Positions 38,618-47,719 of a stretch of 64,000 nt of DNA are shown here, in pieces. The notes below the pieces were generated by a model. That model was not told the origin of the DNA, ran no database searches, and saw nothing but the letters and a program-made list of their open reading frames with translations. Source of the DNA: Sphingobacteriales bacterium (GTDB lineage Bacteria; Bacteroidota; Bacteroidia; Chitinophagales; JADIYW01); contig CP064984.1 of assembly GCA_016699615.1 (NCBI GenBank), positions 372,001-436,000 on the forward strand, read 5' to 3'. Within the stretch, counting starts at the first letter, position 1. Each line of letters starts with the position of its first letter. A program made the position numbers and the translations under genes.

Positions 38618-41600
38618 TTACTCCATTAAAGTAACATTACCTTTAATTTCTTGTTTTTCGCCATTTAAGTAACTTACTTTTATGTAATATCCATATGCTT
38701 CCACTTGTTGTTTTTTGCCTTTATAAGTTCCGTCCCAACCTAAAGTTTTATTATCTGGAACGATATTACCTGTTTCAAATAATTTATTTCCCCATCTATC
38801 ATAAATAACAAGTAAGTCAATTCTTACATTTTTAGCATTTCCTCTTACATAGAAAATATCATTCATGCCATCGCCATTTGGTGTAAATGCATTAGGCACC
38901 CAAATCTCATTTTTGCAATTTATACCTACATTAATAGAATCTGTGTTTGAACAGCCATTTCCATCAGTTACTTTAACAAAATAAACGCCATCTTCTTCTA
39001 TAGTAATGCTATTGCTTGTTTCTAGTGTACTCCATACAACTGATGCATATTCTGTTTCGCCAATACTTAATATGATTGGCTCTGTACATAAAGCAGTATC
39101 CTTACCTAAACTTACAGTTGGTAATTGATTTTGTGTAATTGTAACGTTACTTTGTTCTTGACCACATTGATTACTTACAGTTGCTGTGTATGTTCCTGCT
39201 TCTGTTACTGTAATACTTGTACCAGTTTGACCTGTACTCCATGTTGCGCTTTCGCCAGTACTTGTTGTTAATACTCTAGAAAATACACCACAATATGTTG
39301 TATCATCTCCAAGTGTAAATGCAGATGGTGCATCTAATACATCTATAAATCTGCTATCAGTTGCTGTACAACCATCTAAAGTAACAACTACGCTATATGT
39401 ACCTTCTGTTGACACATCTATTGTTGCTGTTTCAGCTTCTGTATTCCATTCATAAGTTGCATCTGGATATGTTGCATCTAATGTTATGCTTGCACCATTA
39501 CATATTGTTGTATCTGCTCTTAAATCTACAGTTGGAACTGTTTTTTGAGAAATTGTAACTCTACTTTGTTGCTCTCCACATTGGTTACTTACAGTTGCTG
39601 AATATGTTCCTGCTTCTGTTATTGTAATACTTGTACCTGTTTCAGTTGTACTCCATGTTGCACTTTCGCCAGTACTTATTGTTAATACTCTAGAAAATGC
39701 ACCACAATAAGCTGTATCATTCCCTAAATTGAATGCAGATGGCGCATCTAAAACATCTATAAACTTACTATCAGTAGCTGTGCAACCATCTAAAGTAACA
39801 ACTACACTATATGTACCTTCTGTTGATACGTTTATTGTTGCTGTTTCCGCACCAGTATTCCACTCATATGTTGCTCCAGAGTTTGTTGCATCTAATGTTA
39901 TAGTTGCACCATTACATATTGTTGTATCTGCTCTTAAATCTACAGTTGGAACAATTTTTTGTGTAATAATTATTGTATCACTTACAGTACCACAAGTATT
40001 GGTAACTGATGCTATGTATGTACCAATTTGTGTTGCTGAAATTGTTGATACATCTGTACCTACATTATTTCCATTTAATGTCCAAGTTGCATTTTGTCCT
40101 GCATTTAATACTTTGCTAAATGTACCACACACAGAAGTATCATTACCTAGGTTTGGTTTTGTAGGTAAGTTATTTGATGTTATCACAAGTGTATCACTTA
40201 CAGTACCACATGTGTTAGTTACTGTTGCAATGTATGTACCTACTTGTGTTGCTGTGAATGTTGGTACATTAGTACCTACATTTGAACCATTTCTTGTCCA
40301 GTTTGCAGCTTGTCCTGCACTTAAAACTTTGCTAAATGTACCACACACTGAAGTATCTAATCCTAAGTTTGGTTTTGTAGGTGCTTTTGTAATGATTACT
40401 TTAACCTGTATAGTTTTTGTACATCCTTTGTCTGTCGCAGTAATATCATATGTAACACTATCTAAAGTTGCATTTCCAGATAACGTTAATGTTTGATTGA
40501 TTAAATCTCCACTTCCTGCTGCTTCTCCACTTGTGTTTGTTCCATTTGCAGTTGTCCATGTAAAAGTTGCATTTGGATCTGTACTTGTAATTGAAATATC
40601 TGTTTGCTCTCCAGAGCAAATGTTAATTCTAGAATTAGAGTTTGTACTCACATCAACACATGAATAATAGAAGTTCACATTATTTGAAATTACTTGTCCA
40701 GTTGTTGTTGTTGGTTTTACTACTGCTTTTATATATGTAGTATCATTACACACTGATGCTGGAATTTTATAGGTAAATTTATAAGTTTGTATTAAAGAAT
40801 CTGCTACAACACCATTACATCTATTTGATGCGTTATTTTGTATACCACCGTTGGCAACTGATGCTGTATCTGAACCATTTTTTTGACGTATTACATAATT
40901 TCCATCACCATCATTTTCATTAGCTGGCGTATATACAAGTAGTCCACATCTATCATATATTAATGTATCTGAACAACCTCTATTTACAATTCTTGTTAGT
41001 CTATATTTTTCTGATGCTGTTGCATTTGCATTACACGAGTTTGCAACTGCATTATTAACGAAAGCGCCACTAGATCTAAAACAACTATTCTGAATAATAT
41101 AAACAGGAACACCTAGTTGACAAAATGAACTAAAGTTGTAAGGAAAAGATGTTCCATTACCTGTTAGAACAACAACAATTGCGCCACCTGGAATTGAATC
41201 ATTTGCTCCAGCAAATATTAAATTTGATGGGTTACAAAACCCTGTTCTCAAACTGTCTAAATACGTTTGTCTGAATGTTGTAGCAAAAGAGCAAGAACCT
41301 AAGTTTATATCTCCGTTTCCTGTTCCTGAACTATTTGGTAAATCTACACCTAGATTAGATACTCTAAATCCATTGCCAGATGAAATAATCATATATTCAT
41401 GGTCTTGTTCTCTCAATGGTGGTTCATTACATGCATCTATAAAAATGCCTAATATAGTTGGACAACTATTTGCCAAAAAATTTGTTGAAGAACTGTTATT
41501 AATATTTATAACGCCTATACTATCTCCTTGATTAGAATAAGGATTAAATGTGCTATCTGAATTTTTATAAAAAACAATCTGAGAATTATTTGGAATTGCT

Positions 41601-41740
41601 GTCGTATTTACATTAAAACTAACAGAATCATTTCCTGTAGAGCAAATTGTTTGAGTAGCTGGGCTAAGTGTAATTGTTGAATTTGCAAAAAGAAATAAAA
41701 TACCAAAAATTAAAATAATAGGAAGTGTAATTTTTCTCAT
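38618..41740 (-). CDS. T9SS type B secreted protein with gliding-motility-associated C-terminal domain
   Basis: 1040 residues. Signal peptide 1-20. A lamin-tail-like N-terminal part (about 85-345) is followed by a PKD/Ig-like domain with GCTKTIQV (about 370-450). Two ~72-residue repeats (LGxDTSVCGTFSKVL...) and two ~138-residue repeats (VDLRADTTICNGA...STEGTYSVVVTLDGC) follow, then a SprB-like linker. The C-terminus, WVPNAFTPNGDGMNDIFYV with VIYDRWGNKLFE and a final WDGTYKGKKQQVEAYGYYI, is the CHU_C/type B sorting domain that directs secretion through the type 9 system and outer-surface attachment. Function of the exposed part is probably adhesion; substrate unknown. Confidence 0.92.
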   Translation of the reverse strand: MRKITLPIILIFGILFLFANSTITLSPATQTICSTGNDSVSFNVNTTAIPNNSQIVFYKNSDSTFNPYSNQGDSIGVININNSSSTNFLANSCPTILGIFIDACNEPPLREQDHEYMIISSGNGFRVSNLGVDLPNSSGTGNGDINLGSCSFATTFRQTYLDSLRTGFCNPSNLIFAGANDSIPGGAIVVVLTGNGTSFPYNFSSFCQLGVPVYIIQNSCFRSSGAFVNNAVANSCNANATASEKYRLTRIVNRGCSDTLIYDRCGLLVYTPANENDGDGNYVIRQKNGSDTASVANGGIQNNASNRCNGVVADSLIQTYKFTYKIPASVCNDTTYIKAVVKPTTTTGQVISNNVNFYYSCVDVSTNSNSRINICSGEQTDISITSTDPNATFTWTTANGTNTSGEAAGSGDLINQTLTLSGNATLDSVTYDITATDKGCTKTIQVKVIITKAPTKPNLGLDTSVCGTFSKVLSAGQAANWTRNGSNVGTNVPTFTATQVGTYIATVTNTCGTVSDTLVITSNNLPTKPNLGNDTSVCGTFSKVLNAGQNATWTLNGNNVGTDVSTISATQIGTYIASVTNTCGTVSDTIIITQKIVPTVDLRADTTICNGATITLDATNSGATYEWNTGAETATINVSTEGTYSVVVTLDGCTATDSKFIDVLDAPSAFNLGNDTAYCGAFSRVLTISTGESATWSTTETGTSITITEAGTYSATVSNQCGEQQSRVTISQKTVPTVDLRADTTICNGASITLDATYPDATYEWNTEAETATIDVSTEGTYSVVVTLDGCTATDSRFIDVLDAPSAFTLGDDTTYCGVFSRVLTTSTGESATWSTGQTGTSITVTEAGTYTATVSNQCGQEQSNVTITQNQLPTVSLGKDTALCTEPIILSIGETEYASVVWSTLETSNSITIEEDGVYFVKVTDGNGCSNTDSINVGINCKNEIWVPNAFTPNGDGMNDIFYVRGNAKNVRIDLLVIYDRWGNKLFETGNIVPDNKTLGWDGTYKGKKQQVEAYGYYIKVSYLNGEKQEIKGNVTLME
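39137..39964 (-). repeat. Tandem 414-base repeat inside the T9SS gene
   Basis: Two head-to-tail copies (about 39137-39550 and 39551-39964), in frame, encoding the 138-residue unit. DNA identity is high over long runs, so the copies are a recent duplication or kept alike by recombination. Confidence 0.8.
39965..40395 (-). repeat. Tandem 216-base repeat inside the T9SS gene
   Basis: Two copies with a period of 216 bases (for example the GTATCACTTACAGTACCACA word at 39975 and 40191), encoding the 72-residue unit. Confidence 0.75.
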
Positions 41741-41881
41741 AAAACAGAATATATATATTTATTGCATAAAGATACAATAGATTTTTACAAAAAAACCATG
41801 TTAGTTTGAATTTTATTTGTATGTTTTATGCATATAATTACAAAAATGTTTATAAGTATTTATAAAATCTACGTTTAAAAT

Positions 41882-42759
41882 CTATGCAAAATACCTTTTT
41901 AAGATTGGATGAAGAAAAATTATCAAAAAGATAATACTACTACCTATATAAAACGGCACGCTTAGTTCCTTGTTTTCGTTAAAAAATATTGCTGCAAGTA
42001 TAATTCCATATACTGGTTCTAAATTATTTATAAGATTAGTTGCAAATGCTGAACTATTTTTTAGTGCAATTAGATATAAAATATAGGGCAAAATGGTACA
42101 CAATACTACAAGAACAATTAAATAGACGATATCTATTGTGGTAGGAAAAACAAAACTTTCTGGAAAATAATAAATATACAAAGGCAATAAAATAGATAAA
42201 AACAATGCTCCAACTGTCAGTTGCAACCAAATTGTAGCTAATGCTGGTACGTGCTGTGTATATTTTTTGTTGTATGATGTAAAAAGCGCTGCTAATAATC
42301 CGCAATTAATCCAAAAATCCAACCTAGTACATAACCTGCTGGAATTGCTTTATTAATAAGAAAAATTCCTGGTATAATCATCAAACCTAAAGAAACTTCT
42401 AATTTATTAAATTTAGTTTTACTTATAATTGGCTCTAAGAATGATGTAAATAAAGATGTAGTTGCTAAAGCACATAGCGCAACTGATACATTAGCAAATT
42501 TTATTGAACCATAAAAAAATACCCAATGCAATGCTACTAAAACACCTATAAATCCTACTTGAGCTATATTTTTTCTACGAACTTGTTTTAAATCTCTATA
42601 TAATTTTGGTACAAACAATAAAATAATTGCTACCATACTCATTCTATACCAAACCAACATAAATTCTCTTAACTCAATTAATCTACCTAAGATTGCAGTA
42701 ATGCCCCAAAGCAAAACAGCAATGTGCATATATAAAGTAGATTTTGTTTTTATGTTCAA
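41882..42759 (-). CDS. EamA/DMT-family transporter, frameshifted
   Basis: Two frames (42759-42292 and 42322-41882) form one ten-helix transporter of about 292 residues. Part one has the first EamA repeat (MHIAVLLWGITAILGRL, WYRM, LHWVFFYGSIKFANVSVAL) and breaks after LGWIFGLIA. Part two resumes with LLAALFTSYNKKY and the second EamA repeat, including LEPVYGIILAAIFFNE. One base is missing near 42300, probably a G in GCGGGA. Family members export amino acids or metabolites; the substrate cannot be told. Confidence 0.85.
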
Positions 42760-42816
42760 GTGGAAAAAATATTTTAAAAATTTGGCAAAAATAGTTTAAT
42801 TTTCAGAAAAAATATC

Positions 42817-43161
42817 ATGGAAAAAAGATATCAAACACTTAAAGAATTTTATCCATATTACCTTACTGAGCATTCTGATGCTACTTGTAGAGTGTTGCAT
42901 TATATTGGCACCAGTTTAGTAATTGGCATGCTAATATTTGCCATTGTAAGTCCAGCTTGGTGGAAATTTGCATTATTACCAATACTTGGCTACGGATTTG
43001 CTTGGCTTGGACATTTTAAGTTTGAGAAAAATAAACCTGCAACCTTTCAATATCCACTTTACAGTTTATCGTCAGATTTTATTATGCTATATCATTTTCT
43101 TACAGGACAAATCGATGTTAAATTAATAGAAGCGAAACAAATTATTGCTCAACAAAAATAA
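42817..43161 (+). CDS. DUF962 (Mpo1-like) membrane protein
   Basis: 114 residues: a polar N-terminus with FYPYYLTEHSDATCRVLHYIGT, then two or three membrane segments (about 31-66) and YPLYSLSSDFIMLYHFLTG. This is the DUF962/Mpo1 pattern with conserved His residues. Yeast Mpo1 is a dioxygenase of fatty-acid alpha-oxidation; the bacterial function is unproven. It leads a unit with the CcmD-like gene. Confidence 0.85.
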   Translation: MEKRYQTLKEFYPYYLTEHSDATCRVLHYIGTSLVIGMLIFAIVSPAWWKFALLPILGYGFAWLGHFKFEKNKPATFQYPLYSLSSDFIMLYHFLTGQIDVKLIEAKQIIAQQK

Positions 43162-43166
43162 ATTTC

Positions 43167-43301
43167 ATGAACGTATTATTATTATCAAATGGAAAACTAA
43201 TTACAGTATTTGTTGTTGTTTTCATAATACTCATTGGATTGATAACTTTTTTATTTTCCATTGATAGAAAACTTACCAAAATAGAAAAAGAAATAAAATG
43301 A
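43167..43301 (+). CDS. CcmD-like small membrane protein
   Basis: 44 residues starting at ATG 43167, five bases after the previous stop. A single helix (GKLITVFVVVFIILIGLITFLF by region, about 9-30) is followed by SIDRKLTKIEKEIK, matching the short CcmD-family tail seen in Bacteroidota. CcmD works in heme handling for cytochrome c maturation. The stop overlaps the GDH start (ATGA), so the two are translationally coupled. Confidence 0.7.
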   Translation: MNVLLLSNGKLITVFVVVFIILIGLITFLFSIDRKLTKIEKEIK

Positions 43302-44707
43302 ATATAGGTAACAAATTCTACCAAAATATTGAATATTTTGTAGATGAAGCTGCGAAGTTCACTAAGTTTGATAGTGGACTGATTCAACAAATTAAAGCAT
43401 GTAATGCCATCTATAAAATACATTTTCCTGTCAAAATAAAAGGCAAGATACAGGTAATTGAAGCATATAGAGTACAACATAGTCAGCATCAATTGCCAAC
43501 CAAAGGTGGAATTAGGTATAGTGAAATGGTAGACCAAGATGAGGTAATGGCACTTGCTGCACTCATGACTTACAAATGTGCCGTTGTAAATGTACCATTT
43601 GGTGGCGCCAAAGGTGGCATAAAAATTAATCCAAAAAACTATACAGAAGAAGAATTAGAAAAAATTACTCGAAGATATACCTTTGAATTAATCAAAAAAG
43701 GATTTATTGGACCAGCATTAGATGTACCAGCACCAGACTATGGCACGAGTGAAAGAGAAATGAGTTGGATTGTAGATACCTATATGCAATTTAATTCAAA
43801 TCAAATTGATGCTTTAGGTTGTGTAACTGGAAAGCCAATTTCTCATGGTGGCGTACATGGAAGATCAGAAGCAACAGGAAGAGGAATTTTTTATGGCTTA
43901 CAACAAGTATGTTCGTTCGCTGATGATATGAAAAAAATTGGGTTAGGTACAGGCATAGAAGGAAAAACTATTATAGTTCAAGGGTTTGGGAATGTTGGCT
44001 ATCATGCTGCAAAAGTATTATATGAAAATGGCGCTATCATTACTGGAATTGCAGAGTATGAAGGTGCATTATACAATCCAAAAGGAATAGACATCAATGA
44101 TTTAAAACAATATCAATTAGCTAACAAAACCATAAGAAACTATCCAAAAGCAAAATTCATCAAAAATAATAGTGCTATTTTAGAATTAGAATGTGACATT
44201 CTAGTTCCAGATGCATTAGAAAATCAAATTACAATAGAAAATGCATCTAAAATAAAAGCAAAGATAATTGCAGAAGGCGCAAATGGTCCAATTACACCAA
44301 ATGCTGAAAAAATATTAAATCAAAATAAAGTATTGATAATTCCTGATATGTACTTGAATGCTGGTGGTGTTACTGTATCATATTTTGAGTGGGTAAAAAA
44401 CTTATCGAGATTAGATTTTGGTAGATTAGATAACAGATTCCAACAAGCATCATTCAATCAAATTATAGATTTAATTGAAAAAAATACAGGAAAGAAGATC
44501 AGCCATGCTGAAAGAGAAAAACTACATGGTGCAAATGAATTGGACTTAGTAAGATCAGGATTAGAAGACACCATGATAAGTTCATATAATGCTTTAAGAG
44601 AAATTAAACAATCAAATAAAAAGATTCCTACACTTAGAATGGCTGCATACGTTTCTGCGCTAGATAAAATAGGAAAAAAATATATGGAGATGGGCGTATT
44701 TCCATAG
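43298..44707 (+). CDS. Glu/Leu/Phe/Val family dehydrogenase (glutamate dehydrogenase)
   Basis: 469 residues. The substrate region carries QHQLPTKGGIRYS, then CAVVNVPFGGAKGGI, the catalytic Lys region. The NAD(P) fold shows VQGFGNVGYHAAKVL. It interconverts glutamate with 2-oxoglutarate and ammonia; a 2-oxoglutarate-linked role fits, but amino-acid preference (Glu versus Leu/Val) needs homology data. Length is typical of the 410-470 class. Overlaps the CcmD-like stop by 4 bases. Confidence 0.93.
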   Translation: MNIGNKFYQNIEYFVDEAAKFTKFDSGLIQQIKACNAIYKIHFPVKIKGKIQVIEAYRVQHSQHQLPTKGGIRYSEMVDQDEVMALAALMTYKCAVVNVPFGGAKGGIKINPKNYTEEELEKITRRYTFELIKKGFIGPALDVPAPDYGTSEREMSWIVDTYMQFNSNQIDALGCVTGKPISHGGVHGRSEATGRGIFYGLQQVCSFADDMKKIGLGTGIEGKTIIVQGFGNVGYHAAKVLYENGAIITGIAEYEGALYNPKGIDINDLKQYQLANKTIRNYPKAKFIKNNSAILELECDILVPDALENQITIENASKIKAKIIAEGANGPITPNAEKILNQNKVLIIPDMYLNAGGVTVSYFEWVKNLSRLDFGRLDNRFQQASFNQIIDLIEKNTGKKISHAEREKLHGANELDLVRSGLEDTMISSYNALREIKQSNKKIPTLRMAAYVSALDKIGKKYMEMGVFP

Positions 44708-44756
44708 TTAATTTTATTGCTCATCTTTTCATTTAAACTAAACTTAAGGTAACTAC

Positions 44757-44774
44757 TGTAGCAAAATGGCTACA
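44757..44774. promoter_or_regulatory. Short dyad upstream of nhaA
   Basis: TGTAGC (44757-44762) and GCTACA (44769-44774), 32 bases before the nhaA ATG. Possible operator or leader hairpin; no known regulator assigned. Confidence 0.25.
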
Positions 44775-44805
44775 TATAGTTATATTTATACTAAAATAAA
44801 TAGAT

Positions 44806-46134
44806 ATGATGATACAGAAACCAATAGACAAATGGGTTGTAGAGCCAGTAAGTAAATTTATGAGTAATTCTATTGCAAGTGGATTAGTATTATTTTTAGC
44901 AGCAATAGTCGCAATAGTCATATCAAACACATCATTAGCACATGCATTTCACAGTATTTTTGAGCACCATTTCGTCATTGCTTATGATAGTTTCAAATTA
45001 GATTACAACCTACATCATTGGATAAATGATGGCTTGATGTCAATCTTCTTTTTTGTGGTTGGCTTAGAACTAAAACGTGAAATGATTGCAGGTGAATTGT
45101 CAAAACCAAAACAAGCTATGCTTCCAATATTTGCAGCAATTGGCGGAATGATTGTTCCAGGTGCAATATATTATTTTATCAATTCACATTCTACCACAGA
45201 AAGTGCAAATGGTTGGGGAATTCCAATGGCAACAGATATTGCATTTGCATTAGGTGTTTTATATCTTTTGGGTGATAAAGTTCCAAATTCTATTAAAGTA
45301 TTTCTTACAGCATTAGCCATTATTGATGATTTAGGTGCAGTATTAGTTATCGCATTTTTCTATACGTCAGATATCTCTTTAATAAACTTATTAGTAGGTG
45401 GAATTTTTCTTGGTATAATGTACTTGGGCAATAGAATAGGCATCAGAAACACATTATTTTATGGTATTCTAGGCATTGGTGGTGTTTGGTTAGCATTTCT
45501 CACATCGGGTGTACATTCAACAATAGCTGCTGTTTTGGTTGCCTTCGTTATTCCAGTTGATGTAAAAATAAAAGAAAAAGAATACATCAATAAGATGAAA
45601 GAACTTATTAATGATTTTGACAATTGCACACCAAGTACCGTAACAACTATAACAGATGACCAACAAAAAGTATTAATGGAAATTGAAAAATATACAAATG
45701 CTGCAATTACACCATTACAAAGAATTGAGCATCTATTGCACCCAACTGTTGCGTTTGTAATTATGCCAATTTTTGCATTAGCAAATGCTGGCGTTACATT
45801 TTCTGGTGAGTTAAGTGCTACATTACATTCTCCAGTTACCATTGGCGTATTTTTAGGATTATTAATTGGAAAATGTGTTGGCGTATTTGGTACAATATTT
45901 ATTCTTACAAAATTAAAGATAGTTTCTGTTCCAACCAATGCAACATATACACAAATGCTTGGCGTTTCATTCTTAGCAGGTATTGGCTTTACAATGTCAT
46001 TATTTGTAACTACTTTAGCATTCAAAGAAATGCACTATCAAGTAGAATCAAAAATAGGCATCTTAACAGCATCAACAATTGCTGGAATTATAGGCTATAC
46101 TATTCTTAGATTTAGTTCTAAAAAAACAGCATAG
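44806..46134 (+). CDS. nhaA: Na+/H+ antiporter NhaA
   Basis: 442 residues with about 12 helices. Signatures: NDGLMSIFFFVVGLELKREMIAGELS, MATDIAFALGVLYLLG, and ALAIIDDLGAVLVIAFFYT with the paired Asp residues of the ion site. SGVHSTIAAVLVAFVIP and PIFALANAGVTF follow. It exchanges sodium for protons across the cytoplasmic membrane. The stretch of about 85 polar residues between helices is longer than in E. coli, as usual in this phylum. Confidence 0.96.
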   Translation: MMIQKPIDKWVVEPVSKFMSNSIASGLVLFLAAIVAIVISNTSLAHAFHSIFEHHFVIAYDSFKLDYNLHHWINDGLMSIFFFVVGLELKREMIAGELSKPKQAMLPIFAAIGGMIVPGAIYYFINSHSTTESANGWGIPMATDIAFALGVLYLLGDKVPNSIKVFLTALAIIDDLGAVLVIAFFYTSDISLINLLVGGIFLGIMYLGNRIGIRNTLFYGILGIGGVWLAFLTSGVHSTIAAVLVAFVIPVDVKIKEKEYINKMKELINDFDNCTPSTVTTITDDQQKVLMEIEKYTNAAITPLQRIEHLLHPTVAFVIMPIFALANAGVTFSGELSATLHSPVTIGVFLGLLIGKCVGVFGTIFILTKLKIVSVPTNATYTQMLGVSFLAGIGFTMSLFVTTLAFKEMHYQVESKIGILTASTIAGIIGYTILRFSSKKTA

Positions 46135-46225
46135 AATATTATTTTATATTAAAAAACAGATAATTATAAATTATTCTCACAAATATCAAATCGAATTTAA
46201 CTAATTTGCATTAAAAAATAACTGT

Positions 46226-47287
46226 ATGTCAAAACTCAATATCAATATAATTAAAAACACAGAAAGTAAAATAAAAGATATAGATTTTAATGATATCAAA
46301 TTTGGAAGAACTTTCTCAGACCATATGTTTATTGCCGAATATTATGATGGCAAATGGCAAACTGCAACCATAAAACCTTATGGAAATATAGAAATCAGTC
46401 CTGCGTGCAATGTCTTTCATTATGGACAAGCAATTTTTGAAGGCATGAAAGCATTTTACAAAGCTGATAACTCAGGCATTGTATTATTTAGACCAGAAAA
46501 AAATGTAGAAAGACTAAACTATTCTGCAAGTCGTATGTCTATGCCAGAAGTGCCGAAAGAACTATTTTTAGAAGCATTAGAACAATTAATTAATTTAGAC
46601 AAAGCATTTGTACCAAACGTACCAAACTCTGCATTATACATAAGACCATTCTTAATTGGAACAGAACCTTTTATTGGTGTAAAAACATCAGATAGATATT
46701 TGTTTATTATTTTAACTGGACCAGTTGGTGCATATTATGGCGAAGCAATCTCTGTATATGTACATGAAAAATACATAAGAGCAGCAAAAGGTGGATATGG
46801 TGATGCAAAAGCAGCAGGCAACTACGCAGGTTCATTATATCCAGTAGAATTGGCAAGAAAAGAAGGTTATAAAGATGTATTATGGTTAGATGGTGAGCAT
46901 AAAAAATATGTTCAAGAAGTAGGAACTATGAATATATTCTTTGTAATTGGCAATAAGATAATTACACCAATGCTTGATGGTTCTATACTTTCTGGCGTAA
47001 CTCGAGATAGTATTATTACACTTGCTAAAGAAAATGGCTATGAAGTAGAAGAAAAATTAGTAGATATTCAAGAAATAATTGATGCACATAATGATGGTAC
47101 CTTAAAAGAAATTTTTGGTACAGGCACAGCAGTGGTTGTAAACGAAGTTAATAGAATAGGATATCAAGGCAAAGATTATCTTTTAGATGGAAATACATTT
47201 GTAATTTCTAAAAAACTAAAACAACAATTAGTAGATATCCAAAAAGGAATAAGTGCTGATAAATTTAATTGGGTAAAAGAAGTCTAA
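46226..47287 (+). CDS. ilvE: Branched-chain amino acid aminotransferase
   Basis: 353 residues, class IV PLP fold. FHYGQAIFEGMKAF near residue 73, RPEKNVERLNYSASRM, IRPFLIGTE and the PLP lysine region AKAAGNYAGSL are present. EVGTMNIFFVIG, SILSGVTRDSI and the GTGTAVVV loop complete the set. It transfers amino groups between Leu/Ile/Val and 2-oxoglutarate in the cytoplasm. Followed by the HopJ gene after 12 bases, in the same direction. Confidence 0.96.
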   Translation: MSKLNINIIKNTESKIKDIDFNDIKFGRTFSDHMFIAEYYDGKWQTATIKPYGNIEISPACNVFHYGQAIFEGMKAFYKADNSGIVLFRPEKNVERLNYSASRMSMPEVPKELFLEALEQLINLDKAFVPNVPNSALYIRPFLIGTEPFIGVKTSDRYLFIILTGPVGAYYGEAISVYVHEKYIRAAKGGYGDAKAAGNYAGSLYPVELARKEGYKDVLWLDGEHKKYVQEVGTMNIFFVIGNKIITPMLDGSILSGVTRDSIITLAKENGYEVEEKLVDIQEIIDAHNDGTLKEIFGTGTAVVVNEVNRIGYQGKDYLLDGNTFVISKKLKQQLVDIQKGISADKFNWVKEV

Positions 47288-47299
47288 AATCCAACCATT

Positions 47300-47632
47300 A
47301 TGCTGCTTGATAAAATACAAACATCAATCGATACCATACAATTTGATGAAGTCATTAGTTTTATTGACCAACATTATGATTTTACGCCAACAAAATTCAT
47401 TAATGGAAAAAATATAAATGAAATCAATCAGAACAATGGTTCATGCAAGATTTTCTATTTTGCAAAAATACATAATCTAAGCAATGAACAAACATTACAA
47501 CTATTTGGAGATTATTATAGAAAAGATGTATTAGAACATCCTGAAAAAGAAGACCACCAAAACATTAGAAATTTCATACAATTTGGCTGGAATGGCATTT
47601 CTTTTGATGGTGTTGCACTATCCAAAAGATAA
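47300..47632 (+). CDS. HopJ type III effector family protein
   Basis: 110 residues. The family pattern is nearly complete: ISFIDQHYDFTPTKFINGK, NQNNGSCKIFYFAKIHNLS, YYRKDVLEHPEKEDHQNIRNF and GWNGISFDG. Despite its name the family is widespread in free-living bacteria without type III secretion, and its function is unknown. No secretion signal is seen. Probably co-transcribed with ilvE. Confidence 0.92.
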   Translation: MLLDKIQTSIDTIQFDEVISFIDQHYDFTPTKFINGKNINEINQNNGSCKIFYFAKIHNLSNEQTLQLFGDYYRKDVLEHPEKEDHQNIRNFIQFGWNGISFDGVALSKR

Positions 47633-47719
47633 AAAAGTAATTTATTTTCTATTTTTTTCAAAAAAATTTATGGAAAATCAAAGTTTTTACGTCTTTATTA
47701 GGCAAAAACACAATTATAT

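Noticed and set aside
39729..40496. 255-codon plus-strand frame inside the T9SS gene
   Set aside because: Antisense to a well-supported repeat protein; its periodic composition mirrors the repeats.
45459..46025. 188-codon minus-strand frame opposite nhaA
   Set aside because: Antisense shadow of a complete NhaA.
47300..47632. Type III secretion effector as evidence of pathogenicity
   Set aside because: HopJ-family proteins are common in free-living bacteria, and no type III apparatus is seen.
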